Source of the DNA: Saprospiraceae bacterium
Lineage (GTDB): Bacteria; Bacteroidota; Bacteroidia; Bacteroidales; JAIPBB01
DNA length: 37,096 nucleotides
Assembly (NCBI GenBank): GCA_021739805.1
Contig: JAIPBB010000010.1
Coordinates: 1 to 37,096, forward strand
Reading direction: 5' to 3'
Every line of letters begins with the position of its first letter. Positions within the stretch are counted from its first letter, which is position 1. A program made the position numbers and the translations under genes. Shown here in pieces: positions 25,427 to 34,002 of this stretch. Below the pieces are notes generated by a model. The model was given only the letters and a program-made list of their open reading frames with translations. It searched no databases and was not told the DNA's origin.

Positions 25427-26797
25427 ATGGAATACGTTAAAAAATACATTGAAACACACAAAGACAGATTTTTAGAAGAATTATTTGAGCTAATTAGAAT
25501 ACCTTCAATTAGCTCCCTGTCGGAACACAAAGCTGATATGCAAAAAACGGCAGAGCACATTAAAAAAGCTATTATTGATGCAGGAGCTGATAAAGCTGAA
25601 GTAATGCCATCAATAGGTAATCCTGTTGTTTATGCTGAGAAAATTATAAATCCTGAATTGCCAACGGTTTTGGTTTATGCACATTATGATGTGATGCCTG
25701 TTGACCCAATTGAACTTTGGAAATCACAACCATTTGAACCTGTTGTAAGAGATGGGAAAATTTGGGCAAGAGGTGCTGATGATGATAAAGGCCAAGGTTT
25801 TATGCATATAAAAGCGTTTGAACTTATGGTGAAAACCGATACTCTTCCTTGCAATGTGAAATTCATGATTGAAGGTGAAGAAGAAATAGGTTCTCCTAGT
25901 CTTGGGAAATTCTGTGAAGAAAATAAAGAACTTTTAAAAGCTGATATAATTCTTGTTTCTGATACAGGTATGATTGCTCCTGATATTCCTTCAATAACAA
26001 CTGGTTTAAGAGGATTAAGCTTTATGGAAGTGACTGTTACAGGACCAAATAAAGATTTACATTCCGGTCTTTTCGGTGGAGCTGTAGCAAATCCTGCAAA
26101 CATACTTTGCAAAATGATAGATTCACTTTTAGATGAAAACAATCAAATTACAATTTCAGGATTTTATGATGATGTTATTGTTGTTTCCGATGCAGAAAGA
26201 GCAGAAATGGCAAAAGCTCCTTTTGAGCTTGATGAATATAAAAAAGCAATTGATGTTGCTGAAGTCTGGGGCGAAAAAGGATATTCTACTAATGAAAGAA
26301 CAGGTATTCGTCCTTCATTGGATGTAAACGGAATTTGGGGAGGATATACAGGCGAAGGTGCAAAAACAGTTTTACCATCAAAAGCTCACGCAAAAATTTC
26401 GATGCGTTTAGTGCCAAATCAGGATAATCATAAAATTAGTGAATTATTTGAAAAGCATTTTAAAGCAATTGCTCCACCTTATGTGAAAGTTGAAGTTAAA
26501 GCTTTGCATGGCGGACAAGGCTATGTCTCACCAACTGATAGTATTGCTTATCAGGCTGCTGATAAAGCTTATACCAAAGTTTATGGCAAAAAACCTGTTC
26601 CTGTTCGTAGTGGCGGAAGTATTCCAATTATCTCAACATTTGAACAGATTCTTGGAGTAAAATCAATATTAATGGGATTTGGATTGGAATCGGATGCAAT
26701 TCATTCACCAAACGAAAACTACCCACTTGAGCAGTTTTTTAACGGTATTGAAACTATTCCTTATTTCTATCAATATTATGTTGAAATGATGAAGTAG
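25427..26797 (+). CDS. M20 family dipeptidase/peptidase
   Basis: 456 residues, the length of M20 dipeptidases. The di-zinc site is complete: VYAHYDV with His86 and Asp88, GADDDKGQ with bridging Asp119, MIEGEEEIGS with the catalytic and ligand glutamates at 151-153, VSDTG with Asp179, and a late DAIHSPNE histidine. A lid domain (about 205-360) starts with TTGLRGLSFMEV and contains HSGLFGG. There is no signal peptide, so it acts in the cytoplasm on dipeptides or similar amides. It is transcribed alone. The downstream spacer begins with GTTTCAG tandem repeats 8 bases after the stop, then a terminator shared with dsbD. Confidence 0.93.
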   Translation: MEYVKKYIETHKDRFLEELFELIRIPSISSLSEHKADMQKTAEHIKKAIIDAGADKAEVMPSIGNPVVYAEKIINPELPTVLVYAHYDVMPVDPIELWKSQPFEPVVRDGKIWARGADDDKGQGFMHIKAFELMVKTDTLPCNVKFMIEGEEEIGSPSLGKFCEENKELLKADIILVSDTGMIAPDIPSITTGLRGLSFMEVTVTGPNKDLHSGLFGGAVANPANILCKMIDSLLDENNQITISGFYDDVIVVSDAERAEMAKAPFELDEYKKAIDVAEVWGEKGYSTNERTGIRPSLDVNGIWGGYTGEGAKTVLPSKAHAKISMRLVPNQDNHKISELFEKHFKAIAPPYVKVEVKALHGGQGYVSPTDSIAYQAADKAYTKVYGKKPVPVRSGGSIPIISTFEQILGVKSILMGFGLESDAIHSPNENYPLEQFFNGIETIPYFYQYYVEMMK

Positions 26798-26805
26798 AAG
26801 TTGAT

Positions 26806-26969
26806 GTTTCAGGTTTCAGGTTTCAGGTTTCACACTTCGACTCCGCTCAGTGCAAGAGTTTCAGGTTTGAACGAGATAAAAGATGCAAGAATCAATAGAC
26901 AGTTGACATCCAGACGGATTCCCTTTAGTTGAAAGTGAAAATCATAAAAAATCTGCGTTAATCAGCGTC
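26806..26969. repeat. Composite repeat spacer: GTTTCAG array interrupted by a CACTTCG element, plus shared modules
   Basis: GTTTCAG repeats (26806-26833) are interrupted by CACTTCGACTCCGCTCAGTG (26833-26852) and resume at 26858-26869. The inserted 20-mer differs by one base from 17686-17705. Further on, 26917-26940 resembles the module at 17613-17635, and 26950-26969 is the inverted copy of the repeat at 14320-14339. No gene is seen here. Confidence 0.75.
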
Positions 26970-26996
26970 AAGAAACCTGAACCCAAAATAGATAGA

Positions 26997-27036
26997 ATAA
27001 AAAAAACTGCGTCGGATTTCGATGCAGTTTTTTTAT
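26997..27036. terminator. Bidirectional Rho-independent terminator
   Basis: ACTGCGTCG and CGATGCAGT pair (one G-T) around a 5-base loop, with a run of A before and a run of T after. It therefore works for both converging transcripts, the M20 peptidase (plus) and dsbD (minus). Confidence 0.88.
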
Positions 27037-27053
27037 GCAATTTATTTTGAAAT

Positions 27054-29162
27054 TTATTTCTTAAACTCTTCCAAGCCTTTATCAAGAAATTCGATAAATT
27101 TCTTTACATCTGTTTCATAAGCTTGTGGTCCTGAAAGAACTTTACCATCGCTATCAATTACAACATATAAAGGAGTTCCTAAAGCATTGAATTTAGTTCT
27201 CATTAAGTCACCATTTTGTTTTCCTATTGTCTTTTTAACTTTATCATCAATTTTAGAAGTGTACCACTCCGATTCTGGAAGTTCTGTTGGATCGTCAGTA
27301 TATAATTCACAAAGGACAAAATCAGATTTTAATCGTTTCAGCACTTCTTTATCAGCCAATGTTGTAGCATCCATTTTTTTGCAATTAGCACAATAATGAC
27401 CAGTAAAATCAATAAAGACAGGCTTATTTAATTCTTTAGCACATGCAACAGCCTCTTCATAATCAAAGTATCCTTTTAAATGATTTGGCCAATGAAGTTT
27501 ATCACCATATTTTGGTTCTCCACATAAATTGTTTTCTTCAACAACTCCAGTTCCACCGGAGTTTTCTTCAATTAAAGCAGGTAAATCAAATTTTTGCATC
27601 GACTGAGTTGGAAGAAATGGGGCAACAGTTTGGAGCTTTGCACCAAACAGCCCGGGAATTAGATAAACAACAAATGAAAATACTATTACAACCAAAATCA
27701 AACGTGGAACGCTAATATGAGGAACATCAGAATCGTGAGAAAATTTAATTTTTCCAAGCAAGTAGAATCCAAGTAAAGAAAACAAAACAATCCAAACTCC
27801 AATGAAAACTTCACGGCTAATTCCCCAGTCCAAAACATCATTTGGACCTACAAGGAACTTCATTCCAAAAGCGAGTATTATAAAACCAAATACAACTTTA
27901 ATTGAGTTCATCCAACCACCTGATTTTGGCATTTTATTCAATACTGAGGGGAATAAAGCAAGGAAAGCAAATGGCACTCCAAATCCAATTGAAAAACCAA
28001 ACATCCCAACAAATGGTTTTAAAACCTCACCATTAGCAGCTTCAACAAGTATAGTCCCGATAAAAGCAGCTGTACATGAAAAAGAAACAAGAACCAGAGT
28101 TAAAGCCATGAAAAATGTTCCAACCAAACCACCTTTATCAACCTTTGAATCTGCTTTGTTTACCCATTTTGTAGGCATAACCAGTTCAAACATTCCAAAG
28201 AATGAAGCCGCAAAGAATATGAAAACGGCAAAGAAAATAATATTTGTCAACCAGTGATTCACAATATTTCCGATGGCATCAGCACCAAAAATTAATGTTA
28301 AAACTATTCCAATTACCGAATAAATAAAGATTATGGATAAACCATAAAAAATTGCCAGAAATTTACCTTTAGATTTACCTCCTTGATAATTTAGGAAAAA
28401 TGCAATATTCATTGGAATCATTGGGAAAACACAAGGTGTAAAAATTCCTGCAATTCCTAAACCTAAAGCAAAAAAGAAAAAGCCCCATAATGATTTGTCA
28501 GCATCTTTAGACTCTTCTTTCACTGGCTCTTCAGCAACAACTTCTGAATTATTTGCTGTTGTTTGTTCATCCTGAGCAACAACAGCTACCTCCGCTGTAG
28601 TATCTTCATCTATAGTTTCTGATTCAAGACTCGCATCACCATCACCTTTTCCTTTTTCGGGTTCAACCACTTTTTCAGCAGTAGCTCCATCAACTTTAAA
28701 TTCAAAATCATCTTCGTAAGGAATACAAGTTTCATCATTGCAAACCTGGTAAGCAACTGTTCCTTTAATCGTGAAATTTTCTGTTGATTTAACAACTATC
28801 TTTTGAGTGAAACTTGCTTCATTGCTAAAGAAAAAAACATCCACATCAAAGATTTCATCGTGTTCAACTTTAGGTTTTGGAGATTCAGTGTTTTTTCCTG
28901 TTAGGGTAAATTTTTCTGAATCTTTATATTCAAAAACCGTTGGAAGCGGTCCACCCTTAGGAAGATATTGTGAATAAAGATGCCATCCAGCTCCAATAGT
29001 TGCTTTAAAAACAAGCTTCACTTCATTATTTGAAACTTTCTTTGTACTAAACTTCCAACTTACAGGACTTTTAGGTTGTCCAATTGAAACTAGACTAAAA
29101 ACAAAAATCAAAGCTAAGGTCATTACCAGCTTAGTTCCGGTATTAAATTTTGAATTCTTCAT
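27054..29162 (-). CDS. dsbD: Thiol:disulfide interchange protein (DsbD)
   Basis: 702 residues with the three parts of DsbD. After a signal peptide (about 1-28) comes an N-terminal periplasmic domain (about 32-160) with the redox pair Cys141 and Cys146 (VCNDETCIPY). An acidic Glu/Asp/Val linker (about 163-222) leads to an eight-helix membrane domain (about 224-508) with Cys244 (FTPCVFPMIP) and Cys363 (SFSCTAAF). The C-terminal thioredoxin domain (about 560-702) has the Cys591-Ala-Asn-Cys594 motif. It passes electrons from cytoplasmic thioredoxin to periplasmic disulfide substrates and cytochrome c maturation. A TAGCTTTG box lies 26 bases upstream. The acidic linker is longer than I would expect for the family. 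Confidence 0.93.
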   Translation of the reverse strand: MKNSKFNTGTKLVMTLALIFVFSLVSIGQPKSPVSWKFSTKKVSNNEVKLVFKATIGAGWHLYSQYLPKGGPLPTVFEYKDSEKFTLTGKNTESPKPKVEHDEIFDVDVFFFSNEASFTQKIVVKSTENFTIKGTVAYQVCNDETCIPYEDDFEFKVDGATAEKVVEPEKGKGDGDASLESETIDEDTTAEVAVVAQDEQTTANNSEVVAEEPVKEESKDADKSLWGFFFFALGLGIAGIFTPCVFPMIPMNIAFFLNYQGGKSKGKFLAIFYGLSIIFIYSVIGIVLTLIFGADAIGNIVNHWLTNIIFFAVFIFFAASFFGMFELVMPTKWVNKADSKVDKGGLVGTFFMALTLVLVSFSCTAAFIGTILVEAANGEVLKPFVGMFGFSIGFGVPFAFLALFPSVLNKMPKSGGWMNSIKVVFGFIILAFGMKFLVGPNDVLDWGISREVFIGVWIVLFSLLGFYLLGKIKFSHDSDVPHISVPRLILVVIVFSFVVYLIPGLFGAKLQTVAPFLPTQSMQKFDLPALIEENSGGTGVVEENNLCGEPKYGDKLHWPNHLKGYFDYEEAVACAKELNKPVFIDFTGHYCANCKKMDATTLADKEVLKRLKSDFVLCELYTDDPTELPESEWYTSKIDDKVKKTIGKQNGDLMRTKFNALGTPLYVVIDSDGKVLSGPQAYETDVKKFIEFLDKGLEEFKK

Positions 29163-29187
29163 ATAATTTTGGATTTAAAATAATTTG

Positions 29188-29195
29188 CAAAGCTA
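29188..29195 (-). promoter_or_regulatory. -7 box TAGCTTTG for dsbD
   Basis: Exact TAnnTTTG match on the minus strand, followed by C, 26 bases from the dsbD start. The rest of the 248-base gap to nadB is AT-rich with short ATTACAAA-like repeats and no recognisable gene. Confidence 0.5.
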
Positions 29196-29410
29196 AAAAA
29201 AATATAAACATATTTAGAAAGCTATATGTTTTAATTGCTAACTAATGATGGTCTATAAAATCAAACAATTTTTAAATAAAGCACCAAATTACAAAAAACA
29301 AATTACAAACAAATTCCAATATTAATTACAAAATGTTCAAAACGGGTATTGATATTGATATTTTGGTTATTGAAAATTATCCATCTATACGGACTTGTGA
29401 TTTTATATAT

Positions 29411-30979
29411 TTATTTTTTCAACTTAGGATAATCAATAGAGTAATGTAATCCCCTGCTTTCTTTTCTTTTCAATGCCATTTTTATTATTAGGTAAGCGAC
29501 ATTAATTATATTTCTGAGTTCACAAATTTCGACAGTAAGTACAGATTTATTATAAAGATCTTCTGTTTCATTATAAATAATTTGAAGTCTGTCTAGTGCT
29601 CTTTTCAATCTTAAATCCGACCTAACTATTCCAACATAATTACTCATTATATTTTGAACTTCTTTTAAAGTTTGGGTAATTAAAACCATTTCTTCGTTTA
29701 AAACAGTTCCACTAGTATCCCAATCAGGTATTTCTTCCCAAATATCAAGAGTTTTAATTTTGCTGGCTGCATCAATACTTGCTCTGTGAGAAAACACAAG
29801 TGATTCGAGTAAAGAATTTGATGCAAGTCTGTTTGCTCCATGCAAACCAGTTGATGCACATTCACCTGAAGCATATAAATTTCGAATTGATGATCTTCCA
29901 TAATCATCAACTTTAATTCCTCCACACATATAATGTGCAGCCGGCACAACAGGAATCATTTCTTTTGTGATATCTATACCGATACTCAGGCATTTTGCAT
30001 AAATTCCCGGAAATTCGCTGATTAATTTGTTTTTATCAAGGTGAGTACAATCCAGATAAACATGATCTTCGCCACTTATTTTCATTTCATTATCAATAGC
30101 ACGAGCAACAATATCACGTGGAGCAAGAGATTCACGTTTATCGTACTTTTTCATAAATTCCTTGCCTTTTGTAGTTTTAAGAATGCCCCCAAAACCCCTA
30201 ATAGCTTCTGTTATTAAAAAGGAAGGTTTATCTTTTGGATTGTATAAGGATGTTGGATGAAATTGAATAAACTCCATATTTTCAACCTCACCTTTTGCAC
30301 GATAAGCCATTGCTATTCCATCACCTGTGATGATTTTAGGATTTGTGGTAGTGGCATATGCATTACCTGCACCTCCGGTGGCAACTAAAGTAGTCTTTGA
30401 AAGAATAGTATGAATTTCATTTGTTTTAGGGTCTAAAACATAAGCTCCAAAACAAGTTATTCCCGGTGTATTTCTATATATTTTTTCGCCAAGATGGTGT
30501 TGGGTAATCAAATCAAGTGTGAAATGATTAGTTAGTAATTCAATATTTTCATTTTTTCTAACTTGCTTTAACAATGCATTAATAATTTCGAGTCCCGTAT
30601 GGTCTTTTCGATGCAATACACGATATTCAGAATGTCCACCTTCCTTTGCCAAATCATATTTTCCTGAGCTATCTTTATCGAATTTAGTTCCCCATTCTAT
30701 TAACTCTTTAACTCTATCTGTTGATTCAGAAATAGTAAACCTAACAACATTTATATCACTAAGTTCATCACCGGCATTAATAGTATCATTAATATGACTT
30801 TCGTAGGTGTCAGGATCATACATCACAGCAGCAATGCCTCCCTGTGCATAACGAGTAGCTGTTTCCTCAGCTTTGGTTTTAGGGACAATGCAAACACTTC
30901 CATACTTTGCAACTTTAAGAGCAAAACTCAAACCCGCAATCCCTGAACCAATAACCAAAAAATCAACTTTTTTTCGCAT
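29411..30979 (-). CDS. nadB: L-aspartate oxidase
   Basis: 522 residues. NadB oxidises L-aspartate to iminoaspartate, the first step of de novo NAD synthesis, using FAD; under anaerobic conditions fumarate can replace oxygen. FAD-binding GSGIAGLSFALKVAKYG (12-28) and TRYAQGGIAAVM (42-53) are at the N-terminus. Conserved substrate-binding segments follow: EGGHSEYRVLH, EFIQFHPTSLY, HYMCGGIKVDDYGRSSI and LYASGECASTGLHGANRLAS. A helical C-terminal domain is present, so the protein is complete. nadA and nadC are not in the window. It is transcribed alone from a TAATTTTG box 23 bases upstream. The succinate dehydrogenase flavoprotein is homologous, but the order of motifs and size fit NadB. Confidence 0.95.
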   Translation of the reverse strand: MRKKVDFLVIGSGIAGLSFALKVAKYGSVCIVPKTKAEETATRYAQGGIAAVMYDPDTYESHINDTINAGDELSDINVVRFTISESTDRVKELIEWGTKFDKDSSGKYDLAKEGGHSEYRVLHRKDHTGLEIINALLKQVRKNENIELLTNHFTLDLITQHHLGEKIYRNTPGITCFGAYVLDPKTNEIHTILSKTTLVATGGAGNAYATTTNPKIITGDGIAMAYRAKGEVENMEFIQFHPTSLYNPKDKPSFLITEAIRGFGGILKTTKGKEFMKKYDKRESLAPRDIVARAIDNEMKISGEDHVYLDCTHLDKNKLISEFPGIYAKCLSIGIDITKEMIPVVPAAHYMCGGIKVDDYGRSSIRNLYASGECASTGLHGANRLASNSLLESLVFSHRASIDAASKIKTLDIWEEIPDWDTSGTVLNEEMVLITQTLKEVQNIMSNYVGIVRSDLRLKRALDRLQIIYNETEDLYNKSVLTVEICELRNIINVAYLIIKMALKRKESRGLHYSIDYPKLKK

Positions 30980-31001
30980 TGTATCTATTTATATGAGATG
31001 G

Positions 31002-31009
31002 CAAAATTA
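31002..31009 (-). promoter_or_regulatory. -7 box TAATTTTG for nadB
   Basis: Exact TAnnTTTG match on the minus strand, 23 bases from the nadB start codon. Confidence 0.45.
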
Positions 31010-31066
31010 ATAAAATCTTAGGGATATTTCGTTTTATGTTTAACTATATTATAGGGGCTTAAATTA

Positions 31067-31099
31067 TTTGTCAGTATAATATTAAAACCTATATATTTG
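31067..31099 (+). promoter_or_regulatory. Promoter TTTG-N21-TATATTTG
   Basis: The only site seen here with both Bacteroidota promoter parts at near-normal spacing: TTTG at 31067-31070 and TATATTTG at 31092-31099, 21 bases from the start at 31120. The spacer is about two bases longer than the usual 19. Confidence 0.55.
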
Positions 31100-31119
31100 T
31101 AATTTGAAGGTTTTACTAT

Positions 31120-31668
31120 ATGAGTGAGAATGAAAATAAAATACTGAAATCACCATTACTAATATCAATAGGAATATTGCTTATTGGAATTTTATTTAAG
31201 ATTCAGCACTATCCTTATGCTGATTGGATAGTTTCAATAGCATTTACTAGTATTTCTGTATTATATATATTTCGTTTTGTAAATAAAAAGAAAAAAACTC
31301 TATTAAACATACTAAAATTAGTGCTTGTAGTATCTTGGTCAATAAATGGAATTTTCACCCTTTTACATTTACCTTTTGGATACATCTTCGGATTAATTTC
31401 ATCTGTGTCATTTATTGCCTGGTTTTGGTTAGAAGGCTTTGCATATTTTGGAAATAGAAATTCAAAGGATTCAAATCCAATGTTAAATATATCTAATTGG
31501 ATTTATTCAATATCAGCAATCTTAATATTAGTGGGAGCCTTTTTCAGAATTTCACATTGGCCGGGTGGAATTTTACTCCTGATAAGTGGATTAATACTTG
31601 CTTTTATATGGTTTGTTTTTGAGATTTTCGACATAAAAAAACCCTTTCGAAAAAATCGAAAGGGTTAA
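31120..31668 (+). CDS. Membrane protein with paired GldL-like motifs, function unknown
   Basis: 182 residues with about six hydrophobic segments. Two segments share a motif: GILLIGILFKIQHYPYA (about 17-33) and LVGAFFRISHWPGG (about 139-152). A weaker third version is GIFTLLHLPFG (about 78-88). The FKI-x-HWPGA type motif is characteristic of GldL, the type IX secretion motor subunit, and of uncharacterised Bacteroidota membrane proteins. Here there is no GldL cytoplasmic tail and no gld neighbour, so I do not call it GldL. It has its own promoter. Its last codons and stop form the first arm and tail of a terminator hairpin (31642-31668). Confidence 0.75.
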   Translation: MSENENKILKSPLLISIGILLIGILFKIQHYPYADWIVSIAFTSISVLYIFRFVNKKKKTLLNILKLVLVVSWSINGIFTLLHLPFGYIFGLISSVSFIAWFWLEGFAYFGNRNSKDSNPMLNISNWIYSISAILILVGAFFRISHWPGGILLLISGLILAFIWFVFEIFDIKKPFRKNRKG

Positions 31669-31680
31669 AACTTTTTTTTA
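31640..31680. terminator. Terminator hairpin overlapping the end of a coding region
   Basis: AACCCTTTCGA and TCGAAAGGGTT form an 11-bp perfect stem around a 5-base A loop, with A-rich sequence before and TTAAAACTTTTTTT after. The second arm contains the stop codon of the gene at 31120-31668. On the minus strand the same hairpin lies just past the ferredoxin stop and is followed by T, so it can serve both converging genes. Confidence 0.88.
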
Positions 31681-31690
31681 ATCCTAGATA

Positions 31691-31858
31691 CTATTCTGGA
31701 TGGATTGCTTCAACCGGACAAACGTCAGCACAAGATCCACAATCAGTACAAACATCAGGATCAATTTTATATATGTCACCTTCAGTAATTGCTTCAACCG
31801 GGCATTCGTCAATACACGTACCGCATGCAGTACAATCATCGGTTATAATATAAGCCAT
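31691..31858 (-). CDS. 2[4Fe-4S] ferredoxin
   Basis: 55 residues, a typical clostridial-type bacterial ferredoxin. The two cluster motifs are CTACGTCIDECPVEAI and CTDCGSCADVCPVEAI, each CxxCxxCxxxCP, so it binds two [4Fe-4S] clusters for low-potential electron transfer in the cytoplasm. The start MAYIITDDCTACG is standard. A TATATTTG box lies 40 bases upstream, and the terminator at 31640-31680 follows. It is divergent from korAB across a 298-base gap, so it is a good candidate for the electron acceptor of that oxidoreductase. The 298-base gap otherwise shows only AT-rich sequence. Confidence 0.95.
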   Translation of the reverse strand: MAYIITDDCTACGTCIDECPVEAITEGDIYKIDPDVCTDCGSCADVCPVEAIHPE

Positions 31859-31897
31859 GGTATAAATTTTTAATTAATAATTTATTAGTTATCGCTG

Positions 31898-31905
31898 CAA
31901 ATATA
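31898..31905 (-). promoter_or_regulatory. -7 box TATATTTG for the ferredoxin gene
   Basis: Exact TAnnTTTG match on the minus strand, followed by C, 40 bases from the ferredoxin start. A TTG occurs 13 bases upstream, shorter than the usual spacing. Confidence 0.45.
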
Positions 31906-32156
31906 TAAATATATTGTTCAATAATTTAAGCATTAAAAAAAATTTAAAATGATTCTAAATTAACAATCAAAATTCAGACATTAATTTAGCACAATTTTAT
32001 CCTTGTTTTATGAGGTAAATTTATTGGTTTACTCATTAATATTAAACAATGGTTTTAGTATTAACTTTGAAATTAATTAAAAAAAATTGATAAAAATCCT
32101 TGTGCAGTAAATAATAATTGGTTTAACTTCGCCTAATATTATAATCTATAAATATA

Positions 32157-34001
32157 ATGACGTATAAAAACGGCAAAGTAATTGAACTTGACAGAGTTGT
32201 TGTCAAGTTCGCAGGTGATTCCGGAGACGGTATGCAATTAACAGGCAACCAGTTCTCCGATACTTCAGCATTTGTAGGAAATGATTTAGCAACATTTCCT
32301 GATTATCCATCAGAAATTCGTGCTCCACAGGGTACTGTTGCAGGTGTTTCTGGTTTCCAGGTGAATATTGGTCAAGAAGTCCATACATCGGGTGATTTAG
32401 CTGATGTTTTGATAGCTATGAATCCAGCTGCTCTGAAAACAAATATGAAGTGGCTAAAACCCGGAGCAACAATTATAATTGATATTGACAATTTTGACAA
32501 TAAACATTATAAAAAAGCCGGATATATTGAAGACCCAATTCATGATGATAGCTTGTTGGGATATAATGTTGTGAAAGCTCCTATCACTATGCTTAGCAGA
32601 AGTACTATTAAAGAGCTTGGTTTGGATAATAAAATTGTGGATAAAACAAAAAACCAGTTTGCTTCAGGTATTTTATACTGGCTATTTAACAGGGATATTA
32701 AATTGGGTGAAGAGTTTCTTAAAGAAAAGTTTGCTAAAAAACCTATTCTTGTTGAAGCGAATATTAAAGTTCTTAGAGCTGGATATCATTACGCAGAAAC
32801 AATAGAAGCATTAAATACAACTTATCAAATAACACCTACCGACAAAAAAGGTAAATTCAGAAACCTAACCGGAAATATTGCTGTTGCATGGGGATTAATG
32901 GCCGCCGCCGAGCGTGCAGGCTTACCATTATTTTTAGGCTCTTATCCTATAACTCCTGCGACAGAAATTTTACAGGAATTATCAAAAAGAAAACATTTAG
33001 GTGTAAAAACTTTTCAGGCAGAAGATGAAATTGCAGGAATTTGTTCTGCAATCGGAGCAAGTTTTGCAGGTCATTTATCAGCAACATCAACTTCAGGTCC
33101 GGGTTTAGCACTAAAAGGTGAAGCCCTTGGTTTGGCAGTTATGACTGAACTCCCATTAGTTGTAGTTAATGTTCAGAGAGGTGGTCCTGCAACAGGTTTG
33201 CCTACAAAACCAGAACAATCTGATTTAATGCAAGCTCTTTATGGCAGAAATGGTGAAAGCCCTTGTGTGGTTATAGCAGCAAGCACTCCTGCAAATTGTT
33301 TTAAATATGCTTTTCAAGCAGCTAAAATTGCACTTGAGCACATGACACCGGTTATTTTGTTAACAGATGGCTATTTAGCTAATGGTTCAGGCTTATGGAA
33401 AATTCCAAAGGTTTCGGAACTTGAAAAAATTAATCCTCCTTTTGCTGATAAAACCGATTATAATTATCAACCTTATTATCGAAACCCTGAAACTCTGGCA
33501 AGATATTGGGCAACACCCGGCACTTATGGATTGCGACACAGAGTTGGTGGATTAGAAAAAGAAGATGTTACAGGTATTGTTTCTCACGACCCACTGAATC
33601 ATGAAAAAATGACACATCTTCGCGAAGATAAAGTTCAACGTGTTGCTAACTATATTCCCGAACAAAAAGTTATTGGTGAAGAAGAAGGTGATTTGCTGGT
33701 TATTGGCTGGGGTGGAACTTATGGTGCAATTTTTACAGCTATTAAAGAGCTTCAGGCTGAAGGTAAAAACATAAGTTTTGCACATTTCACCTACATTAAA
33801 CCATTACCAAAAAACACTGAAGAAATTCTTAAAAAGTTTAAAAGAATAATAGTTTGTGAAATTAACCTGGGACAATTTGCCAATTATCTGCGTTCCTTAT
33901 TTCCACAGTATCATTATATGCAGTATAACAAAATTCAAGGTTTACCTTTTATGATTTCGGAATTAAAAGATAAATTTAATCAAATTCTGGAGGAGAAATA
34001 A
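32157..34001 (+). CDS. korA: 2-oxoacid:ferredoxin oxidoreductase, fused gamma-alpha subunit (2-oxoglutarate type)
   Basis: 614 residues, the size of the fused gamma-alpha subunit. Residues about 10-200 are the gamma domain (VKFAGDSGDGMQLTGNQFSD, with APQGTVAGVSGFQVNI). The alpha part begins at about 238 (GNIAVAWGLMAAAERAGLPL, SYPITPATEILQEL, FQAEDEIAGICSAIGASFAG, TSTSGPGLALKGEALGLA). With KorB it oxidises a 2-oxoacid, most likely 2-oxoglutarate, to acyl-CoA and CO2, reducing ferredoxin. The subunit layout (gamma-alpha plus beta) fits KorAB in Bacteroidota; pyruvate or another branched 2-oxoacid cannot be excluded from sequence. It is followed after 1 base by korB. No clear TAnnTTTG box is seen upstream. 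Confidence 0.93.
   Translation: MTYKNGKVIELDRVVVKFAGDSGDGMQLTGNQFSDTSAFVGNDLATFPDYPSEIRAPQGTVAGVSGFQVNIGQEVHTSGDLADVLIAMNPAALKTNMKWLKPGATIIIDIDNFDNKHYKKAGYIEDPIHDDSLLGYNVVKAPITMLSRSTIKELGLDNKIVDKTKNQFASGILYWLFNRDIKLGEEFLKEKFAKKPILVEANIKVLRAGYHYAETIEALNTTYQITPTDKKGKFRNLTGNIAVAWGLMAAAERAGLPLFLGSYPITPATEILQELSKRKHLGVKTFQAEDEIAGICSAIGASFAGHLSATSTSGPGLALKGEALGLAVMTELPLVVVNVQRGGPATGLPTKPEQSDLMQALYGRNGESPCVVIAASTPANCFKYAFQAAKIALEHMTPVILLTDGYLANGSGLWKIPKVSELEKINPPFADKTDYNYQPYYRNPETLARYWATPGTYGLRHRVGGLEKEDVTGIVSHDPLNHEKMTHLREDKVQRVANYIPEQKVIGEEEGDLLVIGWGGTYGAIFTAIKELQAEGKNISFAHFTYIKPLPKNTEEILKKFKRIIVCEINLGQFANYLRSLFPQYHYMQYNKIQGLPFMISELKDKFNQILEEK
33989..33995 (+). promoter_or_regulatory. Strong Shine-Dalgarno for korB
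   Basis: GGAGGAG lies 7 bases before the korB ATG, inside the last codons of korA. Good Shine-Dalgarno sequences are rare at the other starts in this window, so this one may adjust korB output to korA. Confidence 0.65.
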
Positions 34002-34002
34002 C

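Noticed and set aside
32203..32388. Antisense frames inside korA, korB, dsbD, gapA and the M20 peptidase gene
   Set aside because: They mirror strongly conserved coding sequence on the other strand and have no independent motifs.
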